Below, in pieces: positions 42,868 through 55,642 of a stretch of DNA of 64,000 bases (positions are counted from its first letter, which is position 1; each line of letters begins with the position of its first letter). Source of the stretch: Brevibacterium ihuae (GTDB lineage: Bacteria; Actinomycetota; Actinomycetes; Actinomycetales; Brevibacteriaceae); NCBI RefSeq assembly GCF_900184225.1, contig NZ_FXWZ01000002.1, forward strand, positions 398,936 to 462,935. Reading direction: 5' to 3'. The notes beneath the pieces were generated by a model that was not told where the DNA came from, searched no databases, and worked only from the letters and a program-made list of their open reading frames with translations. A program made the translations under genes and the position numbers.

Positions 42868-43670
42868 CCGGCGATCGCGGTGACCGGCGGCGGCTCCGGT
42901 GCGGTGTTGCCCCACGCCGGACACAGAGGCTTGAAGTGGCACCAGCCGCACAGCGGGGACTTCCGCGGCCGCCAGCGGCCGGTGCGCGCGCTCGCGGTGA
43001 TGTCGTCCCAGATGCCGAGGATCTCCGCCTCCGTGCGCTCGATGTCCGCGGCGGTCGGGTGGTAGCTCGCGATCGACCGGCTGCCGAGGTACAGGAGCTG
43101 GAGCGTATGGACGAGGACGCCGTCGGTCCGATGCCGCAGCAGCGCGTAGAACCGCATCTGGAAATCCGCCTCGCGGCGGTACTGGGGGCGCGGCTGCTTG
43201 CCCGTCTTGTAGTCGACGAGCCGCACCTGCCCGCCCGGCGCGACGTCGACCCGATCGATGAATCCGCGCAGCACGAGCCCGTTGTCGAGCGTGACGGAGA
43301 CGAACTTCTCCCGTTCGGCGGGCTCGAGGTTCTCCGGCAGCTCGAGTCCGAAGTACGCGCGGAGCAGCTCGGTCGATTCCCGGAACAGCGCGTCGACGGC
43401 CGGCTGGTCGGGGTACATCGCCGCGATCTCCGGGTCGCGCTCGCTCAGCGCGGTGTAGCACCCGGGGAGGAGCGCGACGGCGGTGTCGAGGGTGCGCTCG
43501 GGCGGCGGCGAGTCGAAGAGCCGTTCGAGGACCGCGTGGACGAGGGTGCCCTTGAACGCCGCGGGCGAGGGAGGCTCCGGAAGGCGGTCGAGCGTGCGGA
43601 AGCGGAACTTGAGCGGGCACTGCACGAAATCGTTCGCGCGGGAGGGGGATAGGGCTGCGAGTTCGACCAT
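42843..43670 (-). CDS. RecB-like PD-(D/E)XK nuclease with putative Fe-S cluster
   Basis: A 275-residue nuclease-domain protein. The nuclease motifs are the GTLVHAVLERLF histidine, RGFIDRVDVAPGG and VRLVDYKTGKQP (Asp-x(n)-D-x-K). An N-terminal cysteine in FVQCPLKFRFR and a C-terminal LCGWCHFKPLC triplet match the four-cysteine iron-sulfur staple of the AddB/Cas4 type. It is probably a DNA repair nuclease. No cas genes are near. TAGAGT six bases before ATG 43670 suggests leaderless initiation. Confidence 0.88.
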   Translation of the reverse strand: MVELAALSPSRANDFVQCPLKFRFRTLDRLPEPPSPAAFKGTLVHAVLERLFDSPPPERTLDTAVALLPGCYTALSERDPEIAAMYPDQPAVDALFRESTELLRAYFGLELPENLEPAEREKFVSVTLDNGLVLRGFIDRVDVAPGGQVRLVDYKTGKQPRPQYRREADFQMRFYALLRHRTDGVLVHTLQLLYLGSRSIASYHPTAADIERTEAEILGIWDDITASARTGRWRPRKSPLCGWCHFKPLCPAWGNTAPEPPPVTAIAGHDLLSET

Positions 43671-43748
43671 GGTCGCACTCTATCGAGAGCCGCGGACACC
43701 GGGAGCGCGGGCTCCTGCGCGGACCGGCGGACCGGTAGGATGGACCGC

Positions 43749-47750
<4,002 letters not shown>

Positions 47751-47756
47751 GGCGGC

Positions 47757-48134
47757 TCAGCGGCCGGAGCGGCCGGCCACCGCGGTGGCGATGAGGCGCC
47801 AGCCCACGAGCGTGACGAGGTTGAGCGAGGCGGCGACGACGACGAAGGGTCCGGCGGTGCCCTCGCCGATGAGCGCGCGGACCACGAGCCCGACGAGCAC
47901 GGTCGTCGCCCAGATGCCGACCCCGGTGCGCAGCGGGGCGAGCGGAGCGACCCACACCGCGTTGAGGAGCCACGCGACGAGGAGGCCGAGGAGGAACGGC
48001 CAGGCGGTCCCGATGATGCCGTCGACGTCGAGGTCCCGTGCATGGGTCCAATAGCCCACGACGGTGAAGATCGCGACGAGCACGAGGTCGACGACGACGG
48101 CGGTGAACAGGTGAGAGGATTTCTTGGCGGCCAC
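47757..48134 (-). CDS. DUF3054 family membrane protein
   Basis: A 125-residue protein with four hydrophobic segments (about 8-28, 40-60, 66-86, 98-118). It contains VDLVLVAIFTVVGYWTHARD and the PLRTGVGIWATTVLVG block typical of DUF3054. The function is unknown. GTG 48134 is selected because TACACT ends six bases upstream, a leaderless arrangement; longer in-frame starts lack support. Confidence 0.83.
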   Translation of the reverse strand: MAAKKSSHLFTAVVVDLVLVAIFTVVGYWTHARDLDVDGIIGTAWPFLLGLLVAWLLNAVWVAPLAPLRTGVGIWATTVLVGLVVRALIGEGTAGPFVVVAASLNLVTLVGWRLIATAVAGRSGR

Positions 48135-48201
48135 GCCTAGAGTGTAGACGTGGAGCCACCGGTCGTCCGAGTGCGGCAGGCCGGAGAGGGGAGAGGACGT
48201 C

Positions 48202-49752
48202 ATGCTCAGGGTCGAGAGGATCATGGGGGCGGAGACCGAGTTCGGGATCTCGCGCCCCGGCAATCCGCACGCGAATCCGATGCGCGATTCGGCCCGGGTG
48301 GTCGACGCCTACGCGGGTCCCCGGGGCCTGCGGTCGAGCCAGAGCTTCTGGGACTTCGAGACCGAGTCCCCGCTCGCCGACGCCCGCGGTTTCCTCTTGA
48401 ACGTCGCCGACGCCCACGCCTCCCAGCTCACCCACCTCCCGCAGGCGGAGCCGGAGGCCCAGTACCTCGCCAACGTCGTGCTCACCAACGGCGCCCGGCT
48501 CTACGTCGACCACGCCCACCCCGAGTACTCCTCGCCGGAGACCCTCACGCCGCGCGACGTCGTGCGCTGGGACCGGGCGGGCGACCTCGTCGCCCTCGCC
48601 GCGGTGGAGGCCCTGGCGGCCGGCGACGAGCCGGTCAACCTCTACAAGAACAACACCGACTCGAAGGGCGCGTCCTACGGCGCGCACGAGAACTACCTCG
48701 TCGACCGCGCGATCGAGTTCGACGCGATCGTCGCCGGCATCACCCCGTTCTTCGTCACCCGCCAGATCCTGTGCGGCGCCGGCCGGGTGGGCATCGGGGT
48801 CAACGGGGAGACCGCCGGGTACCAGATCTCCTCGCGGGCGGACTTCTTCGAGGCCGAGGTCGGCCTCGAGACGACGCTCCGCCGGCCGATCGTCAACACC
48901 CGGGACGAGCCGCACGCCGACCCCACGCTGTACCGGCGCCTCCACGTCATCCTCGGCGACGCGACGCTCGCCGAACCGGCCACGCTCGTGCGGTTCGGCA
49001 CGACCTCGCTCGTCCTCGGACTCATCGAGTCGGGGCAGGTGCCCGCGCTCGAGCTCGCCGACCCGCTCGACTCGCTGTGGACCGTGTCGCACGACCTCGA
49101 CCTCACCGCCCGCCTGCCGCTGGCCGACGGGTCGACCATGACCGCCCTCGAGATCCAGCAGGTCTACCTCGACGCCGCCCGCGCCGCCGCCGGGGACTCC
49201 CCGGACGCCGATACCGCGGAGGTCCTCTCCGAGTGGCAGCGGTTCATCGATGCGCTCGCCCGGGACCCGCGGGAGCTCGCCGACAGCGTCGACTGGGTCG
49301 CCAAGCTCGTCCTCCTCGAGCAGTACCGCACCCGCGAGAACCTCCCGTGGGACCACCCGAAGCTCGCGCTCATCGACGTCCAGTACCACGACGTGCGCCC
49401 CGCGAAGGGGCTCTTCCACCGCCTCGAGAGCACCGGGCGGATCCGCCGGATCACCGACCCGGCCGAGGTCGCGCAGGCCGTGGACACCCCGCCGGAGGAC
49501 ACCCGCGCCTGGCTGCGCGGGCGCGTGGTCGAGCGGTTCACCGATGCGCTCGTGTCCGCGAGCTGGGACTCGCTCGTCCTCTCCGCCGGCGGGGAGGCGC
49601 TCATCCGGGTGCCCATGCGCTACCCCCTCAAGGGCACGAAGGCCCTCGTCGAGGACCGGATCGCGGCATCCGAGACCCCTGCGGACCTCCTCGCCGCGCT
49701 CGGAGTCACTAGACTCGGTACGACAGCCCCCCGAGACAGCAGCGAGGTGTGA
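48202..49752 (+). CDS. dop: Pup deamidase/depupylase Dop
   Basis: It converts the C-terminal Gln of Pup to Glu and removes Pup from substrates. It is a 516-residue carboxylate-amine ligase fold with the Dop-typical start GAETEFGISRPGNPHANPM, the catalytic-aspartate region ARLYVDHAHPEYSSPE and the YKNNTDSKGASYGAHENYLV ATP/Mg block. The loop distinguishing Dop from PafA is present after VDAYAGPRGLRSS. It starts the dop-pup-prcB-prcA-pafA operon. GAGAGGAC precedes ATG 48202, and a second Met at codon 8 is an alternative. Confidence 0.96.
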   Translation: MLRVERIMGAETEFGISRPGNPHANPMRDSARVVDAYAGPRGLRSSQSFWDFETESPLADARGFLLNVADAHASQLTHLPQAEPEAQYLANVVLTNGARLYVDHAHPEYSSPETLTPRDVVRWDRAGDLVALAAVEALAAGDEPVNLYKNNTDSKGASYGAHENYLVDRAIEFDAIVAGITPFFVTRQILCGAGRVGIGVNGETAGYQISSRADFFEAEVGLETTLRRPIVNTRDEPHADPTLYRRLHVILGDATLAEPATLVRFGTTSLVLGLIESGQVPALELADPLDSLWTVSHDLDLTARLPLADGSTMTALEIQQVYLDAARAAAGDSPDADTAEVLSEWQRFIDALARDPRELADSVDWVAKLVLLEQYRTRENLPWDHPKLALIDVQYHDVRPAKGLFHRLESTGRIRRITDPAEVAQAVDTPPEDTRAWLRGRVVERFTDALVSASWDSLVLSAGGEALIRVPMRYPLKGTKALVEDRIAASETPADLLAALGVTRLGTTAPRDSSEV

Positions 49753-49753
49753 G

Positions 49754-49945
49754 ATGAGCGGCCAGGAGCAGATCCGGAGCAATCGCAAGGACGACGTCGA
49801 ACCGATCGACCCCCCGGTCGCCGCGCAGGCGCAGACACAGGTGAACACCGCGGCAGTCGACTCGATCCTCGACGACATCGACAGCGTCCTCGAGACCAAT
49901 GCCGAAGAGTTCGTCCGCAACTTCGTCCAGAAGGGCGGCCAGTGA
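49754..49945 (+). CDS. pup: Prokaryotic ubiquitin-like protein Pup
   Basis: A 63-residue tag protein, largely disordered, ending FVQKGGQ. The terminal GGQ must be deamidated by Dop before PafA attaches it to lysines. The C-terminal half ([20 protein letters not shown]) is the helix that binds the ARC coiled coil. It starts one base after the dop stop, and its own stop overlaps the prcB GTG (GTGA). Confidence 0.97.
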   Translation: MSGQEQIRSNRKDDVEPIDPPVAAQAQTQVNTAAVDSILDDIDSVLETNAEEFVRNFVQKGGQ

Positions 49946-50745
49946 CTCCCGGTTTCGATCCCGCGTACCTGAGCTCGACGACGAACTCGTTCCTCGAGTT
50001 CGCCCGCGCCACCACGCCCGAGGTGCTCCCGTTCGCCGCCGCCGCGCCCGCCGCCCTCCCGGCGGCGCCGGAGGGCACGACGATCGTCTCGTTCAAGACC
50101 GCGAACGGCGTGCTCATGGCCGGTGACCGCCGGGCCACGATCGGCAACCTCATCGCGAGCCACATCATCGAGAAGGTCCATGCGGCCGACTCGACCTCGG
50201 TCATCGGCATCGCCGGCACCGCGGGCCTGGCGCTCGAGCTCATCCGGCTGTTCCAGCTCGAGCTCGAGCACTACGAGAAGATCGAGGGCACGCCGCTGTC
50301 GCTCGTCGGAAAGGCGAACCGCCTCGCCTCGATGCTCCGGGCCAACCTCGGGCTCGCGATGCAGGGCCTCGCGGTCGTCCCGCTGTTCGCCGGCGTCGAG
50401 CCCGGTGCGGACCACGGCCGGATCTTCAGCTTCGACGTCACCGGCGGGAAGTACGAAGAGGTCAACTTCCACTCGATCGGCTCCGGCTCGGGCTTCGCCC
50501 GGGGCGCCCTGAAGAAGCTGTGGAGCCCCGGCCTCGAGCCGGGCGAGGCGATTCGGGTCGCGGTCGAGGCGCTCATCGACGCCGCCGACGACGACTCCGC
50601 GACCGGCGGCCCCGACTTCGTGCGCCGGGTCGCCCCCGTGGTCCACCTCGTCGACGCCGCCGGCACCCGGCAGGTGCCGCAGACCGAGGTCCTCGACATC
50701 GCGACCGCTGTGGTCGCCGCACGCGCGGAAGGAGACCGGCGATGA
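49942..50745 (+). CDS. prcB: 20S proteasome beta subunit
   Basis: An N-terminal nucleophile protease made as a 267-residue precursor. A 45-residue propeptide ends in Gly, and mature Thr1 is residue 46 ([13 protein letters not shown]). Mature D17 (GDRRATIGN) and K33 (IIEKVH) of the active site are present, as is the [12 protein letters not shown] loop. It forms the catalytic rings with PrcA. The start is GTG 49942 overlapping pup, and it overlaps prcA by ATGA. Confidence 0.97.
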   Translation: MTPGFDPAYLSSTTNSFLEFARATTPEVLPFAAAAPAALPAAPEGTTIVSFKTANGVLMAGDRRATIGNLIASHIIEKVHAADSTSVIGIAGTAGLALELIRLFQLELEHYEKIEGTPLSLVGKANRLASMLRANLGLAMQGLAVVPLFAGVEPGADHGRIFSFDVTGGKYEEVNFHSIGSGSGFARGALKKLWSPGLEPGEAIRVAVEALIDAADDDSATGGPDFVRRVAPVVHLVDAAGTRQVPQTEVLDIATAVVAARAEGDRR

Positions 50746-51473
50746 GCGCACCGTTCTACGTCTCGCCCGAGCAGCTGATGAAGGACCGGGCGGAATTCGC
50801 CCGGAAGGGGATCGCACGCGGCCGCTCGGTCATCGTGCTCCGCTACGACGAGGGCATCCTGCTCCTCGCGGAGAACCCGTCCTCGACGCTGCACAAGATC
50901 GCCGAGATCTACGACCGGATCGGCTTCGCCGCGGTCGGCAAGTACAACGAGTTCGAGACACTGCGCCAGGCGGGTGTGCGCTATGCGGACCTCCGCGGGT
51001 ACTCCTACGACCGCGCCGACGTCACCGCGCGCGGTCTGACGAACGCGTACGCGCAGACACTCGCCGGAGTCTTCACCACCGAATCGAAGCCCTTCGAGGT
51101 CGAGATCGTCGTCGCCGAGCTCGGCCGCACCGCCGCGGACGATCGGCTCTACCGGCTGTCTTACGACGGCTCGGTCGCCGACGAGAACGACCACGTCGCG
51201 ATCGGCGGGCAGGCGGAGGCGATCTCCGCTCGGCTCGCCCGCGAGGTCACCGCGGAGAAGCCGCTGCCCGAGGTGTTCGCGATCGGTGTGCGCGCGCTGT
51301 CCCCGCAGGACGGCCCGCAGATCCCGGTCGAGAGCATCGAGGCCGCGATCCTCGACCGCACGTCGGGGACGCATCGCACCTTCCGCCGGCTCGCCGACAA
51401 CGCGATGAGCGCCCTCCTCGATGCCGCCGGCCCCGCACCGGAGCCTCCCGCGGATCCGGGGAGCGCGTCGTGA
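50742..51473 (+). CDS. prcA: 20S proteasome alpha subunit
   Basis: A 243-residue gate-ring subunit. The N-terminal gate segment is [20 protein letters not shown], followed by [14 protein letters not shown] and the [20 protein letters not shown] core. The C-terminus is Pro/Ala-rich ([10 protein letters not shown]). Its outer surface should receive the C-termini of ARC, which in this genome lack the usual tail. It is coupled to prcB and to pafA (GTGA). Confidence 0.97.
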   Translation: MSAPFYVSPEQLMKDRAEFARKGIARGRSVIVLRYDEGILLLAENPSSTLHKIAEIYDRIGFAAVGKYNEFETLRQAGVRYADLRGYSYDRADVTARGLTNAYAQTLAGVFTTESKPFEVEIVVAELGRTAADDRLYRLSYDGSVADENDHVAIGGQAEAISARLAREVTAEKPLPEVFAIGVRALSPQDGPQIPVESIEAAILDRTSGTHRTFRRLADNAMSALLDAAGPAPEPPADPGSAS

Positions 51474-52948
51474 AGCGGATCTTCGGGCTCGAGACCGAGT
51501 ACGGCATCGCCTACACGCAGCGCGAGGGGCGTCGCCTCGGTCCCGAGGAGATCGCGCGCTACCTCTTCCGCCCCGTCGTCGAGTGGGGCCGCTCCTCGAA
51601 CGTGTTCCTCCCCAACGGCGCCCGGCTCTACCTCGACGTGGGATCCCATCCCGAGTACGCCACCGCGGAGTGCGATGCGCTGCCCGACCTCCTCGCCCAG
51701 GACGCGGCCGGCGACGCGATCATGGTCGATCTCCTCGCGCGGGCGCAGGCCGCGATGGCCGAGGACGGGATCGACGGCACCGCCCACCTCGTGAAGAACA
51801 ACACCGATTCGGCCGGGAACTCCTACGGCAGCCACGAGAACCTCCTCGTCCGCCGCTCGATGGACTTCTCCCATCTCACCTCGGTGCTCCTGCCCTTCCT
51901 CGTCGCCCGGCAGCTCATGGTCGGCGCCGGCGCGGTGATCCCGCGGACGGTCTCGACCGACCTTCGGCCGGCCGACTCGAACCGCGCCGCAGCTCCCGGC
52001 AGCACCCCGGCAGGGCCCGCCGTGCCCGCCACCGGCGATCTCGTCTACGGGCTGTCGGCCCGGTCCGACGTCATGTGGGAGGGGGTGTCCTCGGCGACGA
52101 CCCGCTCGCGTCCGATCATCAACGCCCGCGACGAACCGCACGCCGACGCGGCGCAGTACCGGCGCCTCCACGTCATCGTCGGCGATTCCTCGATGTCCCG
52201 GACGACGACGGAGCTCAAGGTCGGCTCCGCGGCCCTCGTCCTCGACCTCATCGAATCCGGTGCGGCCATCCGGGACCTCGGCCTCCGCAACCCCATCCGC
52301 GACATCCGCCACATCGCCCGCGACGTCACCGGCCGGCACGTGCTCGAACTCGCATCGGGCGAGCGGCTCACCGTCATCGAGCTCCTCTCGATCTACCTCG
52401 AGCGCGCCCGTGCGCTCGTCGAGCGCGGCGACCACAGCCTCGGCTCCGACGCCACCGCTGCCAGGGTCGTCGACCGCTGGGCCCGGGTGCTCGCGGCCGT
52501 CGAGTCCGGGGACCTGTCCGGCATCGACACCGAGATCGACTGGGTGATCAAGAAGACGCTCGTCGAGCGCTATCTCGAGCGCTCCGAGGTCGGCCTCGCC
52601 GATCCGCGGATCGCGCGCCTCGACTTCGCGTACCACGACCTCACCCCGGGATCCGGGATGTTCGCCCGCCTCGAGGAGGCCGGGCTCGTCGCCCGCGGAG
52701 TCGAGCCCGCGGCCGTGCAGCGCGCCGTCGAGGAGCCGCCGGCGACCACCCGTGCCGCGGTCCGGGGACGCTTCGTCGCCGCCGCCCACGCCGCCCGGCG
52801 GGACTTCACCGTCGACTGGGTCCATCTGCGGCTCAATGATCAGCTCCAGCGGGCGGTGGTCCTCAAGGATCCGTTCGCCGCGCAGAGCGACTCCGCGGAC
52901 GCCCTGATCTCCGGCCTCGGCGAGGCTCCGGGTGGGCACTCAGTGTGA
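51470..52948 (+). CDS. pafA: Pup--protein ligase PafA
   Basis: It ligates the Pup glutamate to substrate lysines using ATP. At 492 residues it is longer than mycobacterial PafA (about 450). It has the start [20 protein letters not shown], the catalytic aspartate in YLDVGSHPEYATAECD, VKNNTDSAGNSYGSHENLLV, MWEGVSSATTRSRPIINARD and the C-terminal DFTVDWVHLRLNDQLQRAV. About 30 extra residues, rich in Ala/Pro (LRPADSNRAAAPGSTPAGPA), are inserted after VGAGAVIP. The start is GTG 51470 overlapping prcA. Confidence 0.96.
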   Translation: MKRIFGLETEYGIAYTQREGRRLGPEEIARYLFRPVVEWGRSSNVFLPNGARLYLDVGSHPEYATAECDALPDLLAQDAAGDAIMVDLLARAQAAMAEDGIDGTAHLVKNNTDSAGNSYGSHENLLVRRSMDFSHLTSVLLPFLVARQLMVGAGAVIPRTVSTDLRPADSNRAAAPGSTPAGPAVPATGDLVYGLSARSDVMWEGVSSATTRSRPIINARDEPHADAAQYRRLHVIVGDSSMSRTTTELKVGSAALVLDLIESGAAIRDLGLRNPIRDIRHIARDVTGRHVLELASGERLTVIELLSIYLERARALVERGDHSLGSDATAARVVDRWARVLAAVESGDLSGIDTEIDWVIKKTLVERYLERSEVGLADPRIARLDFAYHDLTPGSGMFARLEEAGLVARGVEPAAVQRAVEEPPATTRAAVRGRFVAAAHAARRDFTVDWVHLRLNDQLQRAVVLKDPFAAQSDSADALISGLGEAPGGHSV

Positions 52949-52953
52949 TTCGC

Positions 52954-52981
52954 TAGGATCGGGGCGGCTTCACCGCCCCGA
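52954..52981 (+). promoter_or_regulatory. Promoter -10 and 5'-leader hairpin of the FKBP lipoprotein gene
   Basis: TAGGAT at 52954-52959 is followed directly by a perfect stem TCGGGGCGG/CCGCCCCGA (52959-52967 with 52973-52981) around CTTCA. The hairpin would lie at the extreme 5' end of the transcript or act as the pafA terminator. Both uses are possible. Confidence 0.5.
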
Positions 52982-53008
52982 CCGATCCGCCGTGGAAAGG
53001 ACGCCTTC

Positions 53009-53965
53009 GTGCGCAGAACCCTCATCAGCGCCCTGAGCATCGCCGTGCTGGCCCTCGCCGGCTGCGGCGACCAGGGTGCGGACTCGACCACCGAGACCCA
53101 GGCGGTCTCCACCGCCGAGGCCGCGACCACCTCGCTCGACGGCGTCACCGTCGAGGGGGAGCCCGACTCCGAGCCGACCGTGACCTTCGAGGCCCCGCTC
53201 GTCATCGAGGAGTCCGAGCACACCGTGCTCAACGAGGGTGATGGCGATCCGATCGCCGAGGGCCACCAGGTCACCGCGAACATGACCATGGTGTCCGGGA
53301 CGAGCGGGGAGACCCTCGAATCGAGCTACCAGGCGGAGTCCCCGTCCGGCTTCCCGATGGACACCGCGCAGATCAACCAGGCGCTGTTCGACGCGCTCAT
53401 CGATGTGCCGGTCGGCTCCCGGGTGCTGCTGAGCCTCAACGGCTCGCCCCAGTCCGGCCAGCCCGCCGAGACCCTGATCTACGTCGTCGACGTCGTGAGC
53501 GCCGAGGAGATCCCCGAGCCGCTCGAGCGCGCGTCCGGCGAGCCGCAGGAGCCCGTCGAGGGCATGCCCGAGGTGAGCACCGACGACGCCGGCGTACCGA
53601 GCATCACCGAGCCCGAGGGCGAGGCCCCCGGCGAGCTCACGGTGCACCCGACGATCGTCGGCGAGGGACCCGAGGTCACCGAGGGTCAGACCGTGAGCGT
53701 CCACTACTCGGGCTGGCTGTGGGACGACGCCTCGCAGACCTTCGACTCGAGCTGGGACCGCGGCGAGCCCTTCGCCGTCGAGGGCGTGGGCTCCGCACCC
53801 GTCATCGACGGCTGGAACGAGGCGCTCATCGGCCAGCCGGTGGGCTCCCAGATCCTCGTCGTCATCCCGCCCGAGAAGGGCTACGGCGCCCAGGGCTCGC
53901 CGCCGTCGATCCCCGGCGACGCGACCCTCGTGTTCGTCATCGACATCCTGTCCGCGGTCGGCTGA
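53009..53965 (+). CDS. FKBP-type peptidyl-prolyl isomerase lipoprotein
   Basis: A 318-residue exported lipoprotein. The signal peptide RRTLISALSIAVLALAGC has a lipobox with acylated Cys19. It has two FKBP-like domains. The first (about 60-170) is degenerate, lacking the usual aromatic pocket motifs. The second (about 205-318) has VSVHYSGWLWDDASQTFDSS, then VIDGWNEALIGQPVGSQILV and PPEKGYGAQG. It probably folds extracytoplasmic proteins. The start is GTG 53009, preceded by GAAAGGAC. TAGGAT (52954-52959) and a 9-bp hairpin (52959-52981) lie in its 5' region. Confidence 0.92.
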   Translation: MRRTLISALSIAVLALAGCGDQGADSTTETQAVSTAEAATTSLDGVTVEGEPDSEPTVTFEAPLVIEESEHTVLNEGDGDPIAEGHQVTANMTMVSGTSGETLESSYQAESPSGFPMDTAQINQALFDALIDVPVGSRVLLSLNGSPQSGQPAETLIYVVDVVSAEEIPEPLERASGEPQEPVEGMPEVSTDDAGVPSITEPEGEAPGELTVHPTIVGEGPEVTEGQTVSVHYSGWLWDDASQTFDSSWDRGEPFAVEGVGSAPVIDGWNEALIGQPVGSQILVVIPPEKGYGAQGSPPSIPGDATLVFVIDILSAVG

Positions 53966-54014
53966 TCCCGCCGACCCCACCGTTCCGTCCGTCACCTGCG
54001 AAAGGACCGCATCC

Positions 54015-54389
54015 ATGGCCAAGAGCAAGCCCGAGGTCGAGTTCCCCGGCGACCAGCCGCCCACCGAGCTCGAGATCGTCGACGACGAGATCGGCACCGG
54101 CGCCGAGGCGAAGGCCGGCGACACCGTCGCCGTGCACTACGTCGGCGTCGCCCATTCGACCGGCGAGGAGTTCGACTCCTCGTACAACCGCGGCACCCCG
54201 CTCGAGTTCCGGCTCGGCGTCGGCATGGTCATCGCCGGCTGGGACCAGGGCGTGCAGGGGATGAAGGTCGGCGGCCGTCGGACGCTGCGCATCCCGCCCC
54301 ACCTCGCGTACGGCGAGCAGGGAGCCGGCGGCGTCATCGCCCCCGGGGAGAGCCTGATCTTCGTCTGCGACCTCGAGAACGTCCGCTGA
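54015..54389 (+). CDS. FKBP-type peptidyl-prolyl cis-trans isomerase
   Basis: A 124-residue single-domain cytosolic FKBP. It keeps the canonical pocket: VHYVGVAHSTGEEFDSSYNR, LEFRLGVGMVIAGWDQGVQG, GGRRTLRIPPHLAYGEQG and a C-terminal LIFVCDLENV strand. There is no signal peptide. AAAGGA is eight bases before ATG 54015. It follows the lipoprotein FKBP gene by 49 bases and is probably cotranscribed. Confidence 0.95.
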   Translation: MAKSKPEVEFPGDQPPTELEIVDDEIGTGAEAKAGDTVAVHYVGVAHSTGEEFDSSYNRGTPLEFRLGVGMVIAGWDQGVQGMKVGGRRTLRIPPHLAYGEQGAGGVIAPGESLIFVCDLENVR

Positions 54390-54411
54390 CGACACTCTGA
54401 TCGACCGCCGC

Positions 54412-54457
54412 ACGGCGCCGTCCTCCGTCCCGTCGACCGGGCCGGCGGCGGCGCCGT
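54412..54457. terminator. Hairpin between convergent FKBP and DUF3866 genes
   Basis: Nine-bp perfect stem ACGGCGCCG/CGGCGCCGT (54412-54420 with 54449-54457), with a 28-base loop that can fold further. There is no T tract. Confidence 0.6.
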
Positions 54458-54464
54458 CGGTGTG

Positions 54465-55601
54465 TCAGCCGGCGATCGCCCGGGCCGCCCACCGGCCGGC
54501 CGCGGCGGCCGACAGGAACGACACGGCGTCCTCGGTGAGGCCCCGGCCCATCGTCGACAGGCGGACCGGGGAGTCCTCGAGCGCCGCGAAGAGCCCGTCG
54601 AGATCGACGGGCACGAGCGTGTGCGCGGCGAGCGCCTCGAGCTGCGCGTCGAGGACGGGAGCGATGATCCGCGGATCGGGGTCGCACGCGGCAGCCGTCT
54701 CCTCCGGGAGCGTCGCGAGGTCGGGGAGCGGAACCGTGCACCCGGGGCGCGCCCCGCGTCCGACCGCAGTGAGAGTGTGGTGCGAGATCCCGAAGTGCCG
54801 ACCGCGGGCATCGGCGTTCGACATCCGCGCCACCGCGACGGGGATCCCCCCGAGGAGCGCGGCGGCGTCGAGATGGTCGCCGACCACCATGCCGGAGAAG
54901 CCGAACGGGGTGCCGGTCCCGAGGTTCCCCGGTCCCTGGCTGAAGATCGTGATATCGGCGCCGACGACGTGGCGGGCGGCGAGCAGCGCGGAGTGCACCG
55001 TCACCGCTTCGTGGTCCCCGCCCCAGGCCTGACCGACGCTGATCGTGTCGGCGAGCCAGCCGGCCTCCTGCAGTCCCGTGACCGCCCGGGAGAAGGGGAG
55101 GGGGAGGGCGGCGCCGTCGGTCATCGCATAGGCGACGCGCAGGGTCGGGTCTTCGGCCCGGATGCCGGCGAGCACCGCCGGCAGGGCGGAGTGGAGGTCG
55201 GCGACGAGCACGGGCATGCCGTCGATCCCGGTGGCCGCGGCGAGCGTCGCGTGGTGCTCGGACTCCTGGTCGTCGACGCCGAGCACCATGGTCTGGGTGG
55301 GGGAGTAGCGTTCCTTGACGAGGTGCCCCGGGCCCGGCGGCAGGTCCGCGGGCAGCGCGTCGGGCAGCGCGACGACGAGCGCGAAGCCGCCGGTGCCGAG
55401 ACCGCGGGCGAGCGCGGAGACGTTGAGGAGGACGGTGTCGCCCGGTTCCGGGGAGCCGACGAGCTCGGTGTAGGCGACCGCTCGGAGCGGCGCGCGCTCG
55501 GTGCGACCGGGCAGCGGCGCGTCCGGGGTCGCGAGGACCTCGCGCACTCCCGGCCGGTCGCTGTGGACGGAGACGACATGCGCGCGGCGCCAGTGGATCA
55601 T
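54465..55601 (-). CDS. DUF3866 family protein
   Basis: A 378-residue actinobacterial protein of unknown function. It shows VAYTELVGSPEPGDTVLLNV, LGTGGFALVVALPD, VLGVDDQESEHHATLA, the DTISVGQAWGGDHEAVTVHS segment and FSQGPGNLGTGTPFGFSGM. It is typically found beside pafBC. TACGGT six bases before ATG 55601 suggests leaderless expression, divergent from pafB with 41 bases between start codons. Confidence 0.87.
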   Translation of the reverse strand: MIHWRRAHVVSVHSDRPGVREVLATPDAPLPGRTERAPLRAVAYTELVGSPEPGDTVLLNVSALARGLGTGGFALVVALPDALPADLPPGPGHLVKERYSPTQTMVLGVDDQESEHHATLAAATGIDGMPVLVADLHSALPAVLAGIRAEDPTLRVAYAMTDGAALPLPFSRAVTGLQEAGWLADTISVGQAWGGDHEAVTVHSALLAARHVVGADITIFSQGPGNLGTGTPFGFSGMVVGDHLDAAALLGGIPVAVARMSNADARGRHFGISHHTLTAVGRGARPGCTVPLPDLATLPEETAAACDPDPRIIAPVLDAQLEALAAHTLVPVDLDGLFAALEDSPVRLSTMGRGLTEDAVSFLSAAAAGRWAARAIAG

Positions 55602-55642
55602 ATGACCACCGTACCGGGTGGGGGCCGTGTAGCGTGGAGGAC

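Noticed and set aside
42843..43670. Cas4 protein of a CRISPR system
   Set aside because: The nuclease has the Cas4/AddB-like iron-sulfur pattern, but there are no cas genes or repeat arrays in the window, and this gene recurs in a non-CRISPR actinobacterial neighbourhood.
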